A stretch of 64,000 nucleotides of DNA from Siphonodentalium dalli. Lineage: Eukaryota; Mollusca; Scaphopoda; Gadilida; Siphonodentaliidae. Numbering within the stretch: position 1 is the stretch's first letter; each line of letters opens with the position of its first letter. Where the stretch lies: positions 10,005,784 through 10,069,783 of the forward strand of contig CP136066.1 of assembly GCA_032622095.1 (NCBI GenBank). The letters are read 5' to 3'. Of this stretch, positions 37,568 to 49,500 are shown in pieces. Made by a program: the position numbers and the translations under genes. Below the pieces are notes generated by a model. It was not told the origin of the DNA. It saw nothing but the letters and a program-made list of their open reading frames with translations, and did not search any database.

Positions 37568-40500
37568 AAATCTGCCGTTTACATCCGCCAGCGGTCTGCA
37601 TGGTCCCACCACCCGGTCTGGTCTCACAAACCCGGCATGGTCTCACCGCTTTTCTGGGCCTGTTCTCACCCTCTCTTGCGCTCCAGTTCCTCCAACAGCC
37701 ATTTTCCTCCATTAGGGAGAGAAATTAATTATTTTGGACATTCAGGGGTCGGTAACTCTGTCAATTTTCAACCGATTTACAAAATATTCACGGCATCGTT
37801 ATCGGTGTAAACTGTAGACTATGACATGTAAGTTTGGTCGCAATCGAAGAGACTTTATTTTTCACGACTTTGAACACCCGTCCCCCACTCCCCGGGTAAT
37901 ATCGGACAACGTCCATTTTATGGAACTGTACTACATTTAAGTTACTCTGTATCATAAAATGTGTCCGGTTCCGCTGCCTCAATGCTTTCTAGATATACTC
38001 TACAATTGTCGATAAATGTGAGAGGCCGGTTTAAGGGCCATAACTCCAAAAGTCAAGCACGGACAAAATTTTCAATGGCCCGACCGCCATAGAATGTAGA
38101 ATTTGTACACACACCGAAAATTTCAGCGTTGTACATTCAGCGGTTCCTGAGATTAAGCGTACCAATTTTACTCAGAAAAATAATAATAAGAATAATAGAG
38201 AAAAATATTTTTTTTTTTAAAGTGCGATAACCCCTTAAAGAAACGTTGGGCCGAACTTGGAATACCTATATCTTCAGTAACTCTTAGGTGCCTACATTTC
38301 CTGCAAATTTCGCGTTCCTACTGTCATTAGTTTCGGAATACTTGCAATTAAACGGAAAACTGGGTCAACAGAAATACAATATACTCCCATATTAAAATAT
38401 GGAAGTATAATAATATACCTGCTAAAATTGTTTGTGATGGTTATCATAAGTAATATTGGCATTTCTGAGTTCAGTAGAGCCATTTCTATGCGAAAATGCC
38501 ATTACCGCGACAATAGGTGACTTGGTGATAAAACCTCTCTATCTCAGTCGGTTTTTAAGCTAGAGTGTTGCGACCGGTGTCATTGAGTTCGTCTTCGTGA
38601 GATCTACACGACAGGTATATTTGCGTGTGAATATCCACATATATCTTCGAAAAAATGAGCATATCTCAGCTATTCGCCGAAATATTACTTTCAATCTGAC
38701 ATCATTGTATTCGCCTCGATAATCCCCGTCGAATGACACCAACCCTATTTATCTGCATTAAAGGGTTCTAAACTTGTATAAGTTTCAAATTTCAGCACTT
38801 CAATCTGCTCGCATCTAGCCAATTTTTGCCCGATGATGCCCAAATTTCGCGTGCCTGCTCATTCGTGCATACCGATCATTAATTGATAACAACAACCTTT
38901 GTCCGAGCATCGGTCTGGGAGGAGTTGTGGATACATGGATTTTTGCGTCATTTTTGGACATTCAGGGGTCGGTAACTCTGTCAATTTTCAACCGATTTAC
39001 AAAATTTTCACGGCATCGTTATCGGTGTAAACTGTAGACTATGACATGTAAGATTGGTCGCAATCGAAGAGACTTTATTTTTCACGACTTTGAACACCCG
39101 TCCCCCACTCCCCGGGTAATATCGGACAACGTCCATTTTATGGAACTGTACTAAATTTAAGTTACTCTGTATCATAAAATGTGTCCGGTTCCGCTGCCTC
39201 AATGCTTTCTAGATATACTCTACAATTGTCGATAAATGTGAGAGGCCGGTTTAAGGGCCATAACTCCAAAAGTCAAGCACGGACAAAATTTTCAATGGCC
39301 CGACCGCCATAGAATGTAGAATTTGTACACACACCGAAAATTTCAGCGTTGTACATTCAGCGGTTCCTGAGATTAAGCGTACCAATTTTACTCAGAAAAA
39401 TAATAATAAGAATAATAGAGAAAAATATTATTTTTTTTAAAGTGCGATAACCCCTTAAAGAAACGTTGGGCCGAACTTGGAATACTTATATCTTCAGTAA
39501 CTCTTAGGTGCCTACATTTCCTGCAAATTTCGCGTTCCTACTGTCATTAGTTTCGGAATACTTGCAATTAAACGGAAAACTGGGTCAACAGAAATACAAT
39601 ATACTCCCATATTAAAATATGGAAGTATAATTATTGTGTATTTTACCTGTGTCTGTTAGATTTTACGTTTTAGTCATTAATTGTGAACCGACCAGAAAAC
39701 GATGATTTAATTTGGCCAAAAAACATTTGGCTAAAGTTTTTTTCATTTGGCTAATAAAATTTTCATTTGGCTAAATTTTTGGCTAAAGTTTTTTTCGGTC
39801 CAGCGTGAACACTGGCTGTATATAGGTCTGTGATGGATCGCGTGTTCATCACGGTTGCCATTATCGTAGCGCACACAGGTTTCATCCACCACATAAAACC
39901 AACAATGTCGCGATTTTGTCCGGCATCAGCTGTGGAAGCGAGTGAATTTCTTTTGGGACATATCTGTATGTCGGTATTTGACATTCTTACCAGAAAAGCC
40001 AATATTGCGTTACTCAGCTCAATCAAATAATATCTATTTTTTAAATTTAAAACTTAAAGGGGTACTGTACACAGAGATAGGCGATTTTTTTTATTTACTC
40101 CCATTGAAATAACTTTCAAGTTAGATTGTTTTTGTGTTATATGAGTTTCGTATAATTTCACTATAAACCTAATTTAGCGATGAAAATCTTGATCTTGGAA
40201 ACAAAAATATTACGATTTCAAACTACGCGCCATGGTTTGACCTTCACCGGAGAAGACGCATGTCGCAGAAAGAACCGGAAGTTCATTGCTCACAGTTTCG
40301 ATTGATGACTTCAATCTCTTCCATCGAACAATCTCACTCCCTATAAAAATACTTGACGCTTTATGACTCTTGTTTCTTTCTCCTTTTTCCGAATCGGTTA
40401 TAACGGGCCTTCCTTTTGCAGGTAGCATGTTTTGTTTGCACTCAATAATGTTCGCGAACGGCCGTCGATAAAAGACACACAACAGATGCGATTTCAAGAA

Positions 40501-43500
40501 CGGTAACTCGTAATGGCATAATTCTCCATTTTATGACTCCAGCCATAAATTATTTTATATTAAATAATTGAATGTTACTTTTACGATAGCCTGTTAACCG
40601 GAACTTTTTCAGTAGACATCGTCGACTCGAATTAGTTATTTTATAATATAATATTCATATTAGATCGCTATTGTCACCGGGAATTTATTGAAATTGGGGT
40701 ACAGTACCCCTTTAACACGATATAAATATATTACATAAACAGTTTGGGCTCAACATGTCGCGTCCAAATCCGATCAACATCTTTATACAGCATATGTTAT
40801 CTGGGAAATGGAATATGGTTGACCATTTAGCTTTCATGACAACTCAATTGATCCGATGGACAGGCCCAAGTTGGGATACTATACATAGTTCCTGTAATCT
40901 CGTTTGCGTATGCGCCATTCCCAAGTCACTATGCACAATTTTGATATCGCGCGTGCCTGCTGTGCGCGACAGAATGAAGCGTACATGCGCAGGAGAGTGT
41001 CCGTTTGCAATGACTCGAATCAGACTCCATTGAATCCAAAGTTCCAAACTGCTTACTTTCACGAACTTCACGCATATTTCCATATATTAAACTGTTTAAA
41101 ACTGTGATTAAATACTGTTCACATCATGTTATAAAATTAAGTTTCTCCTTCGTAATCTGAGTTATCTCACTGAAGTTATAAAATCATCAGACAGTTGCCT
41201 CCACTTTTGCTTGTAGGCCTACTTCCCACTGACCGGTACCACCAATGATCTACTAAAGTGTTTGAAAAAGATTTGATTCGAGATTCGATTCGATTTCGAA
41301 TCATTATCATTCGATGTTGAAATTGCCGATTCGTCGGGCCCTACTCATGCGAGTATCCATGCCATTTACTCACTCAAGAAATGCACACCCAAAGTATAAT
41401 TCATTTATTGTGTGTGTATACACGGTCTCCCATTGTGTGTGTATACACGGTCTCCCATTGTGTGTGTATACACGGTCTCCCATTGTGTGTGTATACACGG
41501 TCTCCCATTGTGTGTGTATACACGGTCTCCCATTGTGTGTGTATACACGGTCTCCCATTGTGTGTGTATACACGGTCTCCCATTGTGTGTGTATACATGG
41601 TCTCACATTGTGTGTGTATACACGGTCTCCCATTGTGTGTGTATACACGGTCTCCCATTGTGTGTGTATACACGGTCTCCCATTGTGTGTGTATACACGG
41701 TCTCCCATTGTGTGTGTATACACGGTCTCCCATTGTGTGTGTATACACGGTCTCCCATTGCGTTTGATAGGATTATCATTTGGAAACCTCGGGCTTAAAG
41801 GGGTACTGTATGCCATTTTCAATAAATTCACGGTGATAACAACGATCTAATATCAATAATATATAGAAAACTAAGTAATTTGAGTCGAAGATGTATTCTG
41901 TAAACGTTCAGGTTAATAGGTCATCTTAAAATTAAAGTTAATAATTTGATGTAAATTTAATTTATGTGGTCTGTTGAATTAATGAGAATGCAATTGGTGC
42001 CAATGATTCAATACAATTCGAATCGGGACAGCTGATATCGAATTGAATCAAATTGAATCAGATGAAAGATTCCGAATCGCATCAAATCAAATTGATTTGC
42101 AGGACCCTATATAAATGTTGATGGTGATCAGTCAATTAAAATGGAAAACCTTGTCAGTTTGTGTGACCTTGACTGTCATTTGCAGAATGAGGTCCCCAGA
42201 GGGTGAATTTAGTGACGCTATCCTGCATAGTGGGCTAGCGTCACTAAATTCACCCTCTGGGGACCTCATTCTGCTAAGGCCCTCAACTGCTATGGCAGAC
42301 CTAGGTTCAGATTGAACTTCCCCAGTTGAAGTTGGTGATGTTCACCCATTGGGCACCTCAATTATGAATTTTAACTTCTGCAAATTAGGGGATATAGAAA
42401 CTTCCTAGAATGGAAATGTAACTAAATACAATGTTAATTTGATACTATAGATACTTCCCAGAAGATGAGGCCTAAGCAGAATGAGGTCTCCAGAGGATGA
42501 ATTTGGTGATGCTAGCCCGCTATGCGGGATAGCATCAGTAAATTCACCCTCTGGGGACCTCATTCTGCAAATGACAGACACGCTATTTGCAGGCATGCTA
42601 ATGCCTTGATTAGTGGGGACATTTTGCAGGGAAACCCCTTTAATTTCATTTGATTTTCCAGTCTACTGCAACTAAAAATACATGGTAATTTAAAAAATGC
42701 CATTTTATATAAATGGATATAATTTACTATTTTCCTTATGGCATACAACCCTATACTATGCAAACATAAGGATGGCAATGTCATTAAGTGAAGACTTTAA
42801 CATTAAAGATTAAGAGAGATGTATTTTACTGAATTGTGATTGGCTCATTTCTTGCAGATTTCTCAGTTAGTGTTCGCTGATGACGTAAGATCTATCACTA
42901 TGCCCGACTGGCTGACGACGTGCGGTGTTGATCGGCTGAAGGGAGATAACCCTGTCTCCTATACATCAGTCTGCCACAGCATCCTCGCTGTATTAGAACT
43001 GTCTGAGCTTTCAGTCGATGTCAGATGTCATGCGACTGGCGATGATAAAATTAGCAGCAAGGGAGCCAGTCTAGTAGACTGCACTGAAGGCACCAGCCTT
43101 ATAACTCATAAATTATTACCCGAATTTCTATCTATATCTAGAAAGTAAGTCACCTTCGTAACTCATTGAGTGGTAAAACTAAGTTAAATTCCATCGTTTC
43201 ATGCTTCGTGTAAAATGTTCATGATTTTTGTGTCTTTGAATGGAGATAATATTAACCCTTTCAGTGCCAAGTCAGATTTTTGTATCAACCCATATTTCCT
43301 TGATCATTTTTCAAATTTATTGATTATAATAATGTGATACATTAGAGCTCTTCTTAGAGCTCTTTCCATCAATGTATCACATTATTATAATCAATAAATT
43401 TGAAAAATGATCAAGGAAATATGGGTTGATACAAAAATCGGTATTGGCACTGAAAGGGTTTTAAAACAAACTCAGGGACCAGCCGAGAGGGTGACTTGGG

Positions 43501-46500
43501 AGACAGGGACCAGCCGAGAGGGTGACTTGGGAGACAGGGACCAGCCTAGAGGGTGACTTGGGAGACAGGGACCAGCCGAGAGGGTGACTTGGGAGACAGG
43601 GACCAGCCTAGAGGGTGACTTGGGAGACAGGGACCAGCCTAGAGGGCGATGTGCGAGACAGGGACCAGCCGAGAGGGTGACTTGGGAGACAGGGACCAGC
43701 CCAGAGGGCGAGTTGGGAGACAGGGACCAGCCCAGAGGGCGAGTTGGGAGACAGGGACCAGCCTAGAGGGTGACTTGGGAGACAGGGACCAGCCTAAAGG
43801 GTGGATTGGGAGACAGGGATCAGCCTAGAGGGCGACTTGGAGACCAGCCTAGATGGTGACTTGGGGAGACAAGGACCAGCCTAGAGGGTGAATTGGGAGA
43901 CAGGGACCAGCCTAGAGCATGACTTGGGAGACAGGGACCAGCCTAGAGAGTGACTTGGATGACAGGGACCAGCCTAGAGGGTGACTTGGGAGACAGGGAC
44001 CAGCCTAGAGGGTGACTTGGGGGACATTTTCTCCTTAAAATGTGCCATTTCTCCCTATTTTTGTTTCAGAGAGAAGTGACTTCTCTTTAGAATACCAGTA
44101 TTCATATGTCCAAACAGCATATTTGTTGTATATATACTGATTATGATGGTGGTTATTACTCACTATAATGGTTTTATAAATGTGTTATTGTGAATATTTG
44201 TGTTGCATAATACGTATTGGATCATAGAAATGTGATGTTGGGTATAAATTGAATTTCAACCATTGTTACTTCTCCCCGATAACAATCCACTTCTCCCTAA
44301 TAAACAAACACGGAGAAGTAAGTGACTTCTCCAAATTTGAATACTCTTGGCTGGTCCCTGAACAAACTTATGAAGATTTTGAACCATTCTTGTTGATATT
44401 TTGCTGATAACATACTTGTGCTTCCATAGACAGAAGATCTTCATATGAATAATTGTTTAATAATAGTTATTTCAGTTGCATTATATGACCTGTTGTTGGC
44501 TTAATGTGAGAACTTTCCGATGAATGGCAACAAGCCATATCTCCGACTAAATCCTGAAAAATTACCCATAATTCAGCTTTCGTTAAGGAGTCCATTTGTT
44601 AAGTTGTTGGCTTATTATTGTGTTATAAATTGATTCATTGGTATCAAGATACAGTAATGCCCTAAATAATAGACTCCTTAACCACAGCAGAATTATGGGT
44701 AACTTTTCATGATTTAGTCGAAAATATGGCTTGTTGCCATTCATCGGAAAGCTATGTTGCACAATCACCATATACTTGTTTGTTCTTTACATGTAGTTTT
44801 AAATTTTGAACATTTGCAATTAGTTTTGGTGGTGATTATCATTTTATGAGTATATGCCTGGTATATACCTAACATCACAACGTTAAACTCGAATATGTTA
44901 TCTGATCTAAATCAAAGCCATTCGTTCAAAAGGTATATTTTGGCAAATGTTATACAAACTCGCATGCTGAGAATTATTTCCAATCGGTTAGAATTGTTGA
45001 CATGGTAAATATGTTAAAGTGTCTCCGGTTGTGTGGTATAGCATTATGTAAGGCAACTTGGCACCAATACCACCCGACGTGAAGACTTGTATCACACTAT
45101 ACCACCCGACATGAAGCCTTGTATCACACTATACCACACAACTGGAGACACTGTAACATATTTACCATGTCAACAATTCTAATGATTGGAAACAATGCTC
45201 CGTATAATGGGTTTTCTGCCAAATTATTTCCAATTGTTAGAATTGTTGACATGGTAAATACATTACAGTGTCTCCAATTGTGTGATGGAGTGTCATACAA
45301 GGCTTCACATCGGGTGGTATTGGTTCCACTGTAACTTATAATATCGACCATGACAAGTGTCTCACGGAGTGTTCTGTATCACTTTGATGAAAATTGTTAT
45401 TTTGTATTGCAGGCTGACAGATACAAGTAGTAAACTTCTTCTTTCGAAGTCTCTAAACATGTGCACAGCTAAAATCTGGTGAGTTGTTTTTCATTATCTC
45501 ATTGTTTAATTTATTTTGTTCATTTTAGGAGCTAAAAGTAATTAATTCAAGATCAATGTCTTTCAGATTTTTTATTTCAACCCTTTGGTTACTAATTTGT
45601 CATCGCAATCAGTTAAAATGTGTATATTGGAGTGGTCCATTCTCCATGTGTAGGTATGTTCAGATATCATAAGCCGACAAATAGATAATAATTTCATAAA
45701 ACAGGATACTATTTATTCCAAATTTAATCTTCTAGACTCTCAGTTGACACTAACTAATTGTTTCTAACTCTAACGTTGTTTTCTGATGTTTTTAGTGCAA
45801 TTCTTTCTTCTGATGATTTGTGTGGATCTATCCGTGTTCAGTTACACGGTGATGGGCCGATTCTCTCAGGAATACTACGATATGTATGGTCAGCTTGTGA
45901 AGACCAAACTGATGTAAGTATCTAAGATAAGCTTCCTTAGTTATACCTGGACATGAAAACAGCCTGGCTTGGTGGGTAATTATAATTTTATAAAACCTGA
46001 TTTCAAGACAACAAATACCTTTTTCCGTGAATAAAATACATAGAAATATGTATATAGTGTATATTATTTGTCTATAAAGGCATAATAAAGTGGTTTTAAT
46101 CCTGCAAAAAATCTCAATCAAAATAGAATTTTGCCTTGATGGAGGATCCTAAGAAAATCGAAATAAAATGGTCATTGTTTGTGTGTTAGCCGCAAAGAGT
46201 TGTTTTTATAGCCTTTATATTCAGTCACACCATTGTTCAATTAATGTGATTTCATCACGATCAAAACAGTTGAACTGTCAAGTCATTGTTAACCACAATG
46301 AGTTTTTGTATGGCCTTTATAGTCGTTCACACATTTCAGCCAATCAGAATTTAGCTGACATGTGATATCTCAGTTTGAGGCAAAATGAAAACGATGGCAT
46401 ATGATTTATTAATGATCATTAAGCCTTTATTAAATAAAAAATAAAAACTCATACAAACTGGATATTTTTTTTAATCTATTATAACATAATATCAGACGAA

Positions 46501-49500
46501 AACAGAGAGAAGCAATGTTTTAGTATAGAACAATTCGAAACTAGGTTATTGTCTATTTTTTGTATTCTCGTTTGTGGTCCGGGTCACAATTAGTATCAAA
46601 CTGTAATTGTCAAGACTATAAAATTCAAACCTTGATATTGTTATATCCTTGTTATCAAGAGCTACAGTAATGCCCTAAATAATTGACTCGCTAACCACAG
46701 CATAATTATGGGTAATTTTTCAGGGTTTAGTCAGAAATATGGCTTGTTACCACCATTCATCGGAAAGCTCTCAGTGGAAAGCTCTCACTGAGAGCTTTCT
46801 GATGAATGGCAACAAGCCATATTTCCGACTAAATCCTGAAAAGTTACCCATAATTCTGCTGTGGTTAAGGAGCCGATTATTTATGGCATTACTGTATTTT
46901 GCTCCAGCACTCTTAATACCTTGAATCTGTTATTTGAACATTTTTCAGATTGTTAGACTGAATGCAAGACAAATATTTGAAAATGTAATAAAGATCCACG
47001 TACTAGCTTCTAAATGTGGTGAGTTGCCAACTTATTAAACAGACATATACCCTTTAAGCATTAAGTTATGCCTCATGCAATAGGAATGGCTAGCCAGCCA
47101 CCTCATATTCGCACTGTCCAGAAAATACTTTTGGCCATTTACAAGCCTTGAAATAGAGTGTCTGTCATTTGCAGAATGTGGTCCCCAGAGGGTGAATTTA
47201 GGGAAGCTATCACACAGTGGGCTAGCATCAATAAATTCACCCTCTGGGGACCTCATTCTGCTTAAACCTCATCTTCTGGAAAGTATCTATAGTCTCAAAT
47301 TAATATTGTTTTGGTTACTTTTTCCCTTCTGTTCAGTTTCTATATCCCCTAATATGCAGAAGATAAAATGCATAATTGAGTTGACTTTAATGTGTGAACA
47401 TCGCCAACTGGGGAACTTAATCTGATCCAAGATCTCCCATAGCAGTTGAGGCCTCAGCAGAATTAGGTTCGCGGAGGATGAATTTGGTGATGCTACGCCG
47501 CCATGCGGGGGTAGCTTCACTAAATTCACCCTCTAGGGACCTCATTCTGCAAATGACAGACACACTTTCAAGCTTGGTCATTTATTAATTTGTTTTCAGA
47601 AACTCGTTGAACCTGCTTATGGTACGGATTAATAAGTGCATGTCTCCTGCCCATCAGTTTTAGAGTTATTTTCTTTCAATATTTACTTTCATTCACACAG
47701 GGTTGTCAATGATAACTTTTTAAACACAAAAATAAATGATGGAACATTTTATCTAGTTTTTTTTTTATCATTTCAAGATTCAAAAGATGACGATTTCATA
47801 AGACGAATGCTCAGAAGTCTGATGGAACTGAGCTGGACATCGAAGGTGAAATACGGTCCGCTGTGCAGCATGGTGTCTCTCGTCGGAACTTCAGCCATAT
47901 TGGATATGAATCCTGGGATAGCCGGCGATATAATCAGTCGGCTGTCGGAGCAGTCGCTGGCTCAGAATGTAAGATCATATTGATTGTTATTAGCTCATCA
48001 CCATCTCCAATTGACCAAGTCTTCTCGGTCCACAACAGCTTGGTATATCAGTTGGGTTGATGGTTTTTTGGATGAGTCCCATCCCGTTACTCTTCTATAA
48101 CAGACTTTCATTGGATCCCGGGCATACATAAGAACCCATGAATGTGATTAATCATCTGACGCGATTAATCTGCCTTCAAAATGATATATCATTTATCGTG
48201 ATACAAAAAGGTAAAGTGATGATATGATCGTTTATTATTTTGTTAACAACACATTTTCTGAAGAGCCACAAATCAAAATTCTCTGGAAAACAATGTTTTG
48301 TTTACTTATAAATATCGTTGATTGGACATTCAACAGACCTCTGATATACTCATGGTTTACATCATCATGCATGGGAAAGGCTGCCCTCTATGTTCATATA
48401 CACAAAGCTCCATTTGTACTAATCCGAAGACAAACAACAAGATAACTCCCACCCACGATTATGGGCATAAAGTCTGACATAGAAGAGTAACTGGACGGGA
48501 CTCGGTCCAAAACAGCATCAACCCAACTGATATACCAAGCTGTTACAGCATCAACCCAACCGATATACCAAGCTGTTACAGCATCAACCCAACTGATATA
48601 CCAAGCTGTTACAGCATCAACCCGACAGATATCCCAAGCTGTTACAGCATCAACCCAACCGATATACCAAGCTGTTACAGCATCAACCCGACAGATATCC
48701 CAAGCTGTTACAGCATCAACCCAACCGATATACCAAGCTGTTACAGCATCAACCCGACAGATATCCCAAGCTGTTACAGCATCAACCCAACCGATATACC
48801 AAGCTGTTACAGAATCAACCCAACCGATATACCAAGCTGTTACAGCATCAACCCAACCGATATACCAAGCTGTTACAGCATCAACCTAACTGATATACCA
48901 AGCTGTTACAGCATCATCCCAACCGATATACCAAGCTGTTACAGCATCAACCCAACCGATATACCAAGCTGTTACAGCATCAACCCGACAGATATACCAA
49001 GCTGTTACAGCATCAACCCAACCGATATACCAAGCTGTTACAGAATCAACCCAACCGATATACCAAGCTGTTACAGCATCAACCCAACCGATATACCAAG
49101 CTGTTACAGCATCAACCTAACTGATATACCAAGCTGTTACAGCATCATCCCAACCGATATACCAAGCTGTTACAGCATCAACCCAACCGATATACCAAGC
49201 TGTTACAGCATCAACCCGACAGATATCCCAAGCTGTTACAGCATCAACCCAACAGATATCCCAAGCTGTTACAGCATCAACCCAACAGATATCCCAAGCT
49301 GTTACAGCATCAACCCAACCGATATCCCAAGCCGTTACAGCATCAACCCAACCGATATCCCAAGCTGTTACAGCATCAACCCAACAGATATCCCAAGCTG
49401 TTACAGCATCAACCCAACAGATATCCCAAGCCGTTACAGCATCAACCCAACCGATATCCCAAGCTGTTACAGCATCAACCCAACAGATATCCCAAGCTGT

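Larger units (their letters stand above)
35061..39814. mobile_element. inner hAT element, 4.75 kb, nested in the outer one
   Basis: Ends CAGTGTTCACGCTG / CAGCGTGAACACTG with exact 8-bp duplication GCTGTATA (35053-35060, 39815-39822). Sub-terminal arms are full of 'TTTGGCTAA' words. A frame at 35435-35653 ends FKDAWTLNRPWLNHDN...FCKVCIDAGI, resembling the N-terminal zinc-finger region of hAT-derived (C17orf113/ZNF862-like) proteins, then stops. The remaining transposase is not evident. Confidence 0.92.
34725..41343. mobile_element. outer hAT element, 6.6 kb with nested insertions
   Basis: Inverted ends TAGGGCCCGACGAA are followed by runs of ATTCGATTCGATTTCGAATC. Exact 8-bp duplication CTCATGCG at 34717-34724 and 41344-41351. 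It sits in THADA intron 7. Without the inner elements it would be about 1.2 kb. Short frames in the right arm (39830-40030, 40755-41033) match nothing I recognise. Confidence 0.9.

Noticed and set aside
37788-39202. Repeated 64-codon frame MRQRNRTHFMIQSNLN on the minus strand
   Set aside because: Present twice only because the 680-bp repeat is duplicated; no domain and no flanking coding sequence.
41314-41850. 178-codon frame VCVYTVSHCVCIHGLPL
   Set aside because: Translation of the 25-bp array in rotating phases; all six frames are equally open.
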